Assembly (NCBI GenBank): GCA_036940085.1 | Contig: JALLBK010000026.1 | Location: 1 to 64,000, forward strand | Source of the DNA: Discostella pseudostelligera | Taxonomy: Eukaryota; Bacillariophyta; Thalassiosirophyceae; Thalassiosirales; Thalassiosiraceae | Direction of reading: 5' to 3' | Length of the DNA stretch: 64,000 nucleotides | Part shown: in pieces, positions 56,098 to 64,000 of the stretch | How the letters are laid out: every line of letters begins with the position of its first letter | Position numbering within the stretch: the stretch's first letter is position 1 | The notes under the pieces: model-generated | Told to the model about the DNA's origin: nothing | Database searches by the model: none | The model's input: only the letters and a program-made list of their open reading frames with translations | Position numbers and translations under genes: made by a program

Positions 56098-57201
56098 TTA
56101 CTGCTCAGGTTGAATAAGACCAACACCACCAGCATTCCTCTTGTACACGACGCTAACTTCGTTGGTTTCCTCATCACGGAAGACGTAAAAGTCATGATCG
56201 ATGTAGTCAAGTGCGAAGATAGCTTCCTTAATGGAGATTGGCTTACTCAAGTCGAAACTGGACCATTTCATTCATTTTAGAGAAATGACAAGAGAGAATG
56301 AGATGATATGCGCAAATGACTCAGGGGAACGCAGCAATAATGTTCATAATCTCACCTCTTCACCTTCGTGACCACAGCTTGGTCAGGATCCATGTATGAA
56401 ATTTCCTCCTCCTCGGCGGAGGATGCACCATCCTCTACTTCAAGGGAATTCAATACATCTGCGAGATTTTCTCCCATGTTTGGTCCGCCATGGTACCCGT
56501 TCAACCTGCGCTCTTTGTACTTGCGGAGCTTCCTTGCCTTTGTGGAGAGAACACCATCAGAGTGTTGACATGAAGCAATATAAAAGTGAGCAACATTATA
56601 AAGACCGGTTTGATTACCATCGTTAACACATGAAACAATGATAGCACTGCCTGCCTACTGAAACAAAAAGGGACTTACAAGTCGGTCAGCTACCGCGTCA
56701 ACAGACGCATACATGTCTGGGGAGCTTTCGGCGACGCGGAACGTGGTGCCCTTCAAGGTGGTTACTACCTCAGCGGTGTGGCAGTCCTCAACCTACACGA
56801 AAAAGTAGAGTAGATAGAACCAGGCGATACTGTGAGTTTCCAAGTAACTTAAATCGCATCGGCTCAAGATAATCGATGGCAGTGGTGGTGACACCTATCG
56901 AGTTCACCGAGATATTCACCTTTGGGTTCTTGTTCACAGTCAAATAAACATCACAATGCGAAACCGCCGATACGGAAGACAATTTGCCCAAAGTGCGTTC
57001 GACTTTTAGATTAACATAGTCTGTGAGTGCAGGTGTCAAGTCAACGTTGTCGCCGGTGATGGTAATCGGAACTTTGACGGCTGAGGACATGTGTAGGCCC
57101 TTGTTGTTCGAAGTCGCTCTCGTAGTGAATTGGTGGGCAGGTGAGAAGGCCGACGAGCTGGCCATGGTGGATAAGAGGATCAATACTAGAGGTGAAGTCA
57201 T
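56098..57201 (-). CDS. Long-form ribosome hibernation-promoting factor, plastid (PSRP1/HPF type)
   Basis: Long HPF proteins bind the decoding region of the bacterial-type 30S subunit and pair ribosomes into inactive 100S dimers; the plastid form is PSRP1. The model has four exons: 57201-56920, 56792-56679, 56537-56356 and 56257-56098, giving 245 aa. The N-terminus MTSPLVLILLSTMASSSAF|SPA is a signal peptide plus a near-perfect ASAF motif. The RMF/HPF domain (about 45-150) has VDLTPALTDYVNLKVERTLG, HCDVYLTVNKNPK|VEDCHTA, then TTLKGTTFRVAESSPDMYAS and ARKLRKYKERR. A linker with an acidic run follows (about 155-185). The C-terminal dimerisation domain (about 190-245) reads FDLSKPISIKEAIFALDYID, then DFYVFRDEETNEVSVVYKRN. 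Every splice junction falls within a conserved block. Confidence 0.93.
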
Positions 57202-57740
57202 GGTGTATTGTCAATATAGAGTTGAGGAGGGTAAATGCGGATCGGCAGTAGTAGTAATTATCTGTAATTATTGACGTCGAATGGCTGGATCAATGATGTG
57301 ATGCTTTTTGTTTTTGTGATGCTGCATGCTAGCTACCATAGCTCCCAGCCTTCTTCTTCGTGAAATAGATGAGCGGTGATGCGAAGCAGATGTTGCCGTC
57401 TGCGATCTTCTGCGATGATGCGATCTTTGACTTTGATCTTCACCGAACTGTGGCGGCCAGACGAGTTGAGGGTCTGCTGCGAGCGAGCGGCGATTGGCGA
57501 CGTACATTATGCTGAGTCGAGTCAATTCATGTAGGATTAGTTCCAACGAGCAGTGGCTTGCTTGCAGGTTGCAGGTACTATCGCTTGTCAATTCGATGTT
57601 GGTGGAGTGCAATAAACAGCCAAAGGAATGCACCAAAGGGGGGTAAATCTCTACTACAGCAAAGTTGGTGCCAGCCCCTTTTGTAGGATACCAAACGACA
57701 AACGACTCATGTTATTGCTTGCCATTCGAACAGATTCGGA
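57202..57740. other. Intergenic region, nothing firm seen
   Basis: This lies between the HPF start and the 3' end of the GnT-I gene. A GCGATCT/GATGCG-rich patch lies at about 57380-57440. The one open frame of over 100 codons (57268-57636, minus) is Arg/His/Ser-rich with no recognisable domain and is not called. Confidence 0.5.
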
Positions 57741-59480
57741 TTAAGTTGTGTACCCAAGGTCTCGCATAAGCGACACCTTATCATAGTTCGTCCATGCTCG
57801 CTTCCCAAAATGTTCTGGCCTGCCATTCACTATACATGGTGGAGTTAAATAAATGAAGTACTCGCCACGACCATAACGTATCTCCACAATACCTTCATAT
57901 CCAGTCCGTGGCACACCCGCCTTTTCATCGTCCATAATCCCAAACTTCTCTGCCAACTTATTGAATTGTTTTAGATTGTTGTATACTATCCGAACATCAC
58001 CATGTGCAACATCTCGTTTTGCTTCATCAACATGTTCGACAGGCTTGGCTTGCGATACACGATTCCAATAGCTGTCAGCATACGAGGATGCATCCAAGTA
58101 CGACAAATCAACATCCTCCCAACGGATATGATTCTCTTCCAATTCAATTTTGTTCAACACCTCACCATTTTGATTTTTGCTAGTACCATCGACAATACCA
58201 AAGTGGAATGTTCGTGATACCTCCGGACGTAATATTTGTCGTCCTCGCCGTTGACCACTGTCACGTAACCAGTCATCCCAAAAGCCACCGGGTGCCCAAT
58301 TACTCTTCAGTCCAGCAGTGGGATGTGACGCCGGGCCATCCCATACTGAGCGTGCCATCATCCATCCCAATCCAGGGAAAAAATCGGATCGGACCAGCCG
58401 CTTGGGATCCGACACAAATTGTTCTTTTCCATTGTCGTTAAATGCAGACACTGCCAGCAGTGTATCATCCTTGTCTAATAGGTCGGCAGTTGCATTCATA
58501 AGCGAAAAGAAGTCATTAGATATTTCTATATCTTCTTCTAAGATGATGACCCGTTGTGGAAGGGGTAATCGTTCACTTGGTATGTCTCGGTTGTGCATCT
58601 GACGATGCAAATAGTTGTCGTAGGCACTTCCCGAAAACGTTTGTTCAATGGCCCAACCGAGATGCGCGGCCAGTGATATGTACGATGCCTTCCAACTCAC
58701 TTTTGGACTCTTATCAATTTTGACGGTAGTACGAGGATGTTCTAGACTGTACAATGGTACACCAAGTTTCGATTCAAATAGGTGACGGTAGGTTTCTATC
58801 ACTGCACGAACTTCTCGGTTGGGTCCATCTTGTGAAATGATGATGGGAGCGCCAACGATTCTACCTATACTCTTCACCTGATTATTCGATGTCAAATCTT
58901 TTCGTAGATTGCCTCCTTGTTGCGTATGCGTCGCTTCATTTCTTTGTTGTGCAGGATGAGATTCAAATATATTCCACAGTGTTCGTTCTAAATAATCGGC
59001 ACGCTTGTAGGTTATGATCAAGACTGGCGAGTCAAGATGTGACACATCCAGTAGGGGAACGGGATGTTCTCTCTTCATCGTTATCATGATATTATGTATT
59101 TTTTGTTTGACAGCCCACCCAATATCGGATAGTAGATTCTTAGGGAGGTCTATATGAGGTCTTGCCAACATTGCCGATGGATGAAATGCTTCACCACCAC
59201 CAGGAGAGGAATTCATGCCCGAAGCAGCAATTTTAATGATGAGGTAAACCCATGTAGTGCATAATAGTATGATGGTGATGATGATGATTCGGAAGATGGC
59301 CAATGGACGATTTTTGAGTTTCACCGTTCGTAATTGTGGCGGAGCAGACCCAAGACGCCTGCCGCTGCTGCCGAGTCCCCGGCTACTCCTACTACCATTA
59401 TTGCCATTGATGTGCGGATATTGTACTGGCATCGAATCGGCTGAATTCCGACGAGGTATCGGACTATTCGTCATTGTCAT
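57741..59480 (-). CDS. MGAT1: N-acetylglucosaminyltransferase I (MGAT1, GT13)
   Basis: GnT-I adds the first GlcNAc to Man5GlcNAc2 in the Golgi and opens the path to complex N-glycans. This single-exon gene encodes 579 aa from the ATG at 59480. It is a type II membrane protein: cytosolic tail, then LAIFRIIIITIILLCTTWVY (about 60-80), stem and catalytic domain. The catalytic domain starts at VLIITYKRADYLERTL. The metal/UDP motif reads ILEEDIEISNDFF, where most family members have EDD. The acceptor loop is AVSAFNDNGKEQFV, then VRSDFFPGLGWMM. FWDDWLRDSGQRRGR and RPEVSRTFHFG complete the signature. There is an insert (about 180-215) relative to the animal enzyme. Strong identity in these blocks makes the call firm. 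Confidence 0.94.
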   Translation of the reverse strand: MTMTNSPIPRRNSADSMPVQYPHINGNNGSRSSRGLGSSGRRLGSAPPQLRTVKLKNRPLAIFRIIIITIILLCTTWVYLIIKIAASGMNSSPGGGEAFHPSAMLARPHIDLPKNLLSDIGWAVKQKIHNIMITMKREHPVPLLDVSHLDSPVLIITYKRADYLERTLWNIFESHPAQQRNEATHTQQGGNLRKDLTSNNQVKSIGRIVGAPIIISQDGPNREVRAVIETYRHLFESKLGVPLYSLEHPRTTVKIDKSPKVSWKASYISLAAHLGWAIEQTFSGSAYDNYLHRQMHNRDIPSERLPLPQRVIILEEDIEISNDFFSLMNATADLLDKDDTLLAVSAFNDNGKEQFVSDPKRLVRSDFFPGLGWMMARSVWDGPASHPTAGLKSNWAPGGFWDDWLRDSGQRRGRQILRPEVSRTFHFGIVDGTSKNQNGEVLNKIELEENHIRWEDVDLSYLDASSYADSYWNRVSQAKPVEHVDEAKRDVAHGDVRIVYNNLKQFNKLAEKFGIMDDEKAGVPRTGYEGIVEIRYGRGEYFIYLTPPCIVNGRPEHFGKRAWTNYDKVSLMRDLGYTT

Positions 59481-59743
59481 TCGGCTGCTGCGTGCATCAC
59501 CATGTCGGCTGCGGGCTGCATCTCGAGACGAGGTGCACCATGGTTTGCTTGGTTAGTTGAGGTCAGTGGATGGTAGTACTTTCTTCCCGCCATTAGCCAC
59601 GAGCATCTTCGCCAAAACGTCTTCCCGCCATTAGCCACACTTCGCCAAATATTCTTCCCGCCATTTACTCCTATCATCTTCCACTACATACACACTGTCC
59701 GTCCTCCGTCCACTGTCGCTGTCGCCATGGCCGCCGATCGACG
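59481..59743. promoter_or_regulatory. Divergent promoter of GnT-I and the VWA protein, three E2F-like words
   Basis: CTTCCCGCCATTAGCCAC occurs at 59583-59600 and again at 59621-59638, and CTTCCCGCCATTT at 59654-59666. Between them are TCTTCGCCAAAA and ACTTCGCCAAAT. The whole is an imperfect tandem repeat of about 35-38 nt. The same words appear upstream of the second MFS gene. Confidence 0.55.
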
Positions 59744-62173
59744 ATGAACGACGCCCGCCACTGTATCGTACATCGTACCAAAGGCCAAAAGACTACAAGA
59801 GCAGCAACCTGCCTACATTGCAAAGCCAGCATCATGATATCATCCTCCCATTCCATCTCTACGATGATATTATCACTCCATTCCATTTCCATCTTCTGCC
59901 TCCAATCACTACTATTTCTCACAACGAATGTCGTCCATGTTAATGTTAATGCCGCTCGACAAGATCTCATCGCCATCATACAACGTTTGAATTCCGACCT
60001 GCTCGAACTACGGAATGAAATCGAAAAGTCCATCTCGAAACGATGTGCTAGTATTGCTGCTTGTTCGAAAAGTTCATATGATGAATGTCAGTCGGAATAT
60101 ACGGAGAGTCAAATGTGTCCTGCATTTGAAAAATATGGTACGTCGTCGTCATTCGCCATACTTCAGTTCTCTCAGAGCTTAACTGAGAGTCTCTTTTTGA
60201 ATATTTCATTCTCATCTTCTTTTCAATTTCTTTTTCTCTTTCTCTCCAAAGGTTACGCCATTCCCGAATGCGGTTCCGGACAAAGCTGCAACGGTCTCTT
60301 CGATCATACCATCTCCACCGTCCGACTCCCATCCAACTTGGCCACCGGTCACAATGGGAACCCCACCGACCCTAATGTCGTTGAGGCCATATGCTACACT
60401 CAAATAGCACAAGATTGGATGGTGAATAAATACAATCAAGATATGAAATTCTGGCAAGGCATTGGAGTTGGTTCACCACAAATGTTCTTTGGTAGTTCTA
60501 CGGGTGTATTTAGGATTTTTCCAGCAAGACAGAGTAGAGAATGTGGTGTGTATGATCCTAGATTGAGACCTTGGTATCAGGCCACTGTGAGTAGCAGATG
60601 CATTAAGAGTTGCTGCCTATTTATTTCAGGTTTATACATTTGTGGTCGCTCATATATGGTGCTTTTGCATTGTTTTATTTTGCACTTGTTACTTCGGCAG
60701 GTGCCATCTGTCATTGGCAACTCCGTAAAACCACGCAATGTCATCATATTAATGGATACAAGCCGCAGTATGAATGACACCATCAACACAATCACTGGTG
60801 AAACCAAATTATCCTTTGTTAAACATGCTGCCGTCTCGACAATCTCTGCATTATCCGAGAAGGCATCCGTTGCCGTGATACAGTTTGGTGAGGTGGCAAG
60901 TATTATTGGACAACAAGACGATGAAGTGTCGTTGAATTCATCATCGCCTCTTTGGCAAAAGGTAACGGATGAGCATAAGGAACAACTCATTGATGAGATC
61001 AATGCTATTGATGTTAGTGGTCGATCGAATTGGATTGCGGGGTACAGATATGCATTCAACCTCATCAAAAACAGCTTACTACGACAGTCGGAGGGCACCG
61101 AGGAAACCTATGCATGCGAGTTAGAGAATATTGCACTTCTATTCTTCTCGGATGGGAGTTACAATTTACCAGGGGGGTTTACCGACGAACAAGTCATCAA
61201 TTTCGTGTCCTCCAATGTAAAAGAAGTCGAAGCTATGGGAGATTATCATTTACATACCTTTTTATACTCTGTGGGGAATACAGATACCAATCAAATTATG
61301 AAGCAAATGGCATGTGAAGTGGATGGATATTGGACACCGGTGTCGGGGAAAATGCCACCGGGAAATGTCACCAATGGATATCAAGCATTGTTCAGCACAC
61401 CCATGGGAACACTGGCGTTTTACAACTATACTTCATGGTCTGCGCCCTACAACTTCACATCTAGCGGAAAGTTAGGATACACGATATCAGGTTTAGTGTA
61501 CAATCGAGATGTCGAACCGCCACTATTTATGGGAGCCGTGGGGATGGATATTAGTGCCGAGGCGGCACGACAACTCTATGGAGGAACACTGGAGGAGACT
61601 GTTCAGGCGATGAATGAAATTATCGATGAGATTAAGGAGACAAAGTTTAATGCGACTTGTGATCAGCAACGGATCAATCTGACTTATTGTGAAGTGCAGT
61701 CGCTGCGTCAACTTGCGGGAGGGAATGAGGCTGTTTGCGAACTTCCTGAAACGAATGCTACCAACCAGAATGTTACAGGCGATGATGCAACACTTGACGC
61801 ATTCTCAAATTGTAGCAAGGGGTTCCTTACAAACTGTCCTGGGTATGATGAGTACCCGAGTGAATTGTGGCAAAATGTAAATCTTCAGGGTAAATCGTAT
61901 CATGATCGAGTTTGTTGCGAAGTTGGGACAAACAATGTGTCTAGTAATTGCCCTGAGTTGGATGTGGTACGCGACACGAAGCTTTCGGATGCTGCAAGTG
62001 AGTATCAACAATCTATTCATTAATGTTGTACCATCTCCGTATTGCACTTACCCCAAAATCATTCTCTTTGCACCCTGTCATTAGTATTTGGGATTGTTTT
62101 TGCCTTTCTGGTTGTGGTAGAAATACTTTGTTGTTACTTTTGCTTTTATCACAAGAAGAAGAGGAGCACGTAG
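59744..62173 (+). CDS. VWA-domain type I membrane protein, calcium-channel alpha2delta-like
   Basis: The model has four exons, 59744-60137, 60252-60586, 60701-61997 and 62085-62173, giving 704 aa. Introns 1 and 2 are each 114 nt and contain no in-frame stop. The signal peptide is around ISIFCLQSLLFLTTNVVHV (near residue 50), so in-frame ATGs at 59834 or 59864 may be the true start. A Cys-rich region (about 85-170) leads to YDPRLRPWYQAT, a signature at the junction before the VWA domain in Cache/VWA proteins. The VWA domain begins VIILMDTSRSMND, an intact MIDAS (DxSxS). Several NxT/S glycosylation sites follow. The last exon adds a single membrane helix, IFGIVFAFLVVVEILCCYF, and a basic HKKKRS tail. 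It would be on the cell surface or in endomembranes; its partner is unknown. Confidence 0.8.
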
Positions 62174-62445
62174 AGAGTCTTTAGAGGGTGTTGACATCGA
62201 CAGTCATTATGCTCTTCGATATAGAACCATTCCAACTGTGTAGCATAGAGAAGTAGAGTTGGCTGGCTGACATTTTTTCCAAACGTTGATTACCCTACAT
62301 CGCTTAGCACTATTACTGAAAAAATAAGCATTCGCTTTCGCATGTTGAGACTGGTGTTGTAAACACTGGATCTACTTCTGACATGATTTGTATTAGTATC
62401 GAAGTAAATTGCAGGCCTAAGTCAACTCGCACTATTCCAAAACCC
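62174..62445. other. Convergent gap, nothing seen
   Basis: No feature is visible between the stop codons of the VWA protein and UGGT. Confidence 0.6.
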
Positions 62446-64000
62446 TCACGCGGCAAACGCTTCCAAATATGCACGATTGTAACTGTCAACTTCAGCATCC
62501 AGCTCCTCCCAGCTCTCTTCGAATAGATCTCCACTAATAATCCTCTTTGCCATTGATATCTTTGGCTCTTTGTGTTCAGGATTATTGCAAAGATCGATTG
62601 TCATTGCTTCTGCCTTCGTTTCATCACTACACCAAGACTCGCACCAAAGCCACTTCTGAGGAAGAGAGAAGATTTGCACATCGTGTTGAGCATAGTTTGG
62701 TAAATCTTGATCCAAGTTCGCAAGGCTATTAGGGTCCGCAGACAGATTTTGGTAGATGGATCTGAGCTTGTCACCGACGAGCTCTCGACGAAATCTCTTC
62801 AGATCAACAACATACAATGCGGAGATGTGATAAGGCTTCCCTCGCAGATGCGATTGCCAAAAGCCAGTCGTCCAAAAAGCATAACCCAGTGTCTCTTTTC
62901 TTGAACTGCACATAGGAGTATAACCATAAGGCGCACCATCCAAATCTAGATTCCAGAGTTCCGTCAAGTCCCCTCTTATCACCTGGTCGGCATCAACATA
63001 AATGATCTTCTTCACATCGAGCGGGAAGAGAACATCCAAAAATAGGATTTTGTATCCCCAAATGATTCGTTGCTTTTCACTCTGTCCTCGGAGCCACTCG
63101 GGCCACTTGTATGTCACAAACTCCACTTCACATCCGATTTTTTGAGCCATGAATTTGGCCGACGCCTTGAAGGAAGGTGAGAGGAACTGTTTTGAATGGA
63201 AAACAAGGGTTAGTGCCATGAAGAATGCAAGCCAATTATTGACACTGGGAAGTAATGAACCTGAATCACTCACATTCTCGAAGAGCCAAAACTTTACTGG
63301 AGACGACGTACGCTTCGTTACACTTAACATCATGATTTTGAGCAACCGTTCGTACGCATGCCCAGTGGCAAGAGAGAAGACGTGAACAGTGTCATGCTTC
63401 CCTGATAGTTGAGTAGAAGTAAGATCAACGTCATCACGGAATAGACTTGCTTCTTCATACCCCTCTCTTCTCTTCACGAGTAAGAGCCGTCCTGAATTAG
63501 CAAAGTCTTTCATGACCAGTGTTTTCGAGGTAGTGTCGGAAGAAGAGACACCCTTAGAAAGCGTTATTCCTCCGCGTCTATCAACCTTTCCTTCCACCAT
63601 GTGGTAAATTTCGGCTCCTCTCGACTCTGATGCTATACGCAAATTCCAAACCCCAGGGTTCGCACGGAGTTGCCAATATCCGACAGTTTTCATAACAAGA
63701 GTGTCAGTATGTTCGTTCTGAGTTACAGCTTGGCTCGAAAACGTCACATCGCCATTTGGTTGGAGTTCAGCTGCTGATGTGGACTCTAAAGTTGCAATTG
63801 ATTTTGATCTTTCTAATGTTAGTTGCAATCCATTTGGAGGAGTGCCCTTAGACACGTCGTAGCACCTGTTCGAAAGCGACCAAATGTTATTAAGTGGAAT
63901 GCTGGAAACAAATTAATGGAATGATGCGACCGCGGCGTACTTACTGGCCAAAAAATAGAAGACTCTTCAAACTATACTCGATTGTAGCCTTTTCGATATC
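62446..64000 (-). CDS. UGGT: UDP-glucose:glycoprotein glucosyltransferase, C-terminal part (window cuts the 5' side)
   Basis: UGGT reglucosylates misfolded glycoproteins in the ER so that calnexin/calreticulin can rebind them. Visible exons are 64000-63945 (open at the edge), 63865-63274 and 63186-62446, giving 462 residues. The full protein is usually about 1500. The first junction restores EYSLKSLLFFGQCYD and continues VSKGTPPNGLQLTL, the typical end of the folding-sensor part. The GT24 catalytic domain has SEKQRIIWGYKILFLDVLFP, the DxD motif IYVDADQVIRGDL, DGAPYGYTPMC, YHISALYVVDLKRFR, SNLDQDLPNYAQ-type sequence (here ANLDQDLPNY) and PQKWLWCESWCSDETK. The 87-nt intron 63273-63187 has no in-frame stop. 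No KDEL-type ER retention tail is obvious; it ends YLEAFAA. Confidence 0.95.

Noticed and set aside
55972..56280. 102-codon plus-strand frame
   Set aside because: It is antisense to the conserved last exon of the hibernation factor.
57268..57636. 122-codon minus-strand frame
   Set aside because: Arg/His/Ser-rich, no domain, no conserved motif, and within the presumed promoter of the hibernation factor.

Overview
This is nuclear DNA from a photosynthetic heterokont, most likely a centric diatom; I cannot name the species. Three things point there. The genes are eukaryotic, with short GT-AG introns of about 50-115 nt. Several preproteins begin with a signal peptide followed by a phenylalanine at the predicted cleavage site (the ASAF-type motif used for import into four-membrane plastids). 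The proteins are rich in poly-Ser, Asn, Gly and Asp stretches. I built exon models by hand from splice sites, reading frame and family motifs; for every spliced gene the exon lengths sum to a multiple of three.

Layout. 1-4044: gene-poor, with a 70-bp palindrome, a degraded coding remnant and long simple-sequence repeats. 4045-14990 (-): ATR checkpoint kinase in nine exons. 15722-17599 (-): zinc-finger/ankyrin protein, head to head with an SLC25 carrier (17860-19632 +). 19960-24400 (-): a TPLATE-like subunit of the TSET adaptor complex, broken only by an assembly flaw. 25153-27729 (+): YL1/VPS72 of the SWR1 complex. 27812-29005 (-): RNase H2 subunit B. 29539-31323 and 32247-34113 (+): tandem MFS transporters. 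34815-37532 (+): DMAP1/SWC4, a second SWR1 subunit. 37880-39880 (-): G3BP-like RNA-binding protein. 40425-42812 (+), 42906-45817 (-) and 50558-52996 (-): three EGY/S2P-type plastid metalloproteases. 46272-47792 (+): DNA primase small subunit. 48063-50098 (-): Ariadne RBR ubiquitin ligase. 53046-53117 (+) tRNA-Asp and 53348-53420 (-) tRNA-Gln. 53732-55392 (-): plastid rubredoxin-domain protein. 56098-57201 (-): plastid ribosome hibernation factor. 57741-59480 (-): N-acetylglucosaminyltransferase I. 59744-62173 (+): VWA-domain receptor or channel-subunit-like membrane protein. 62446-64000 (-): C-terminal end of UDP-glucose:glycoprotein glucosyltransferase, cut by the window edge.

Three themes link the genes. 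Replication and genome stability: ATR, RNase H2B and primase. H2A.Z deposition: YL1 and DMAP1. Plastid protein quality control and translation: three EGY-like proteases, the HPF-type factor and the rubredoxin protein. An E2F-like promoter word, CTTCCCGCCAWW, recurs in intergenic regions, most densely upstream of primase, and is also found next to ATR and RNase H2B. Nothing in the window is clearly a new mobile or defence system. The best leads are the shared promoter word, the TPLATE-like gene, the protease cluster and the stop-free introns whose length is a multiple of three.
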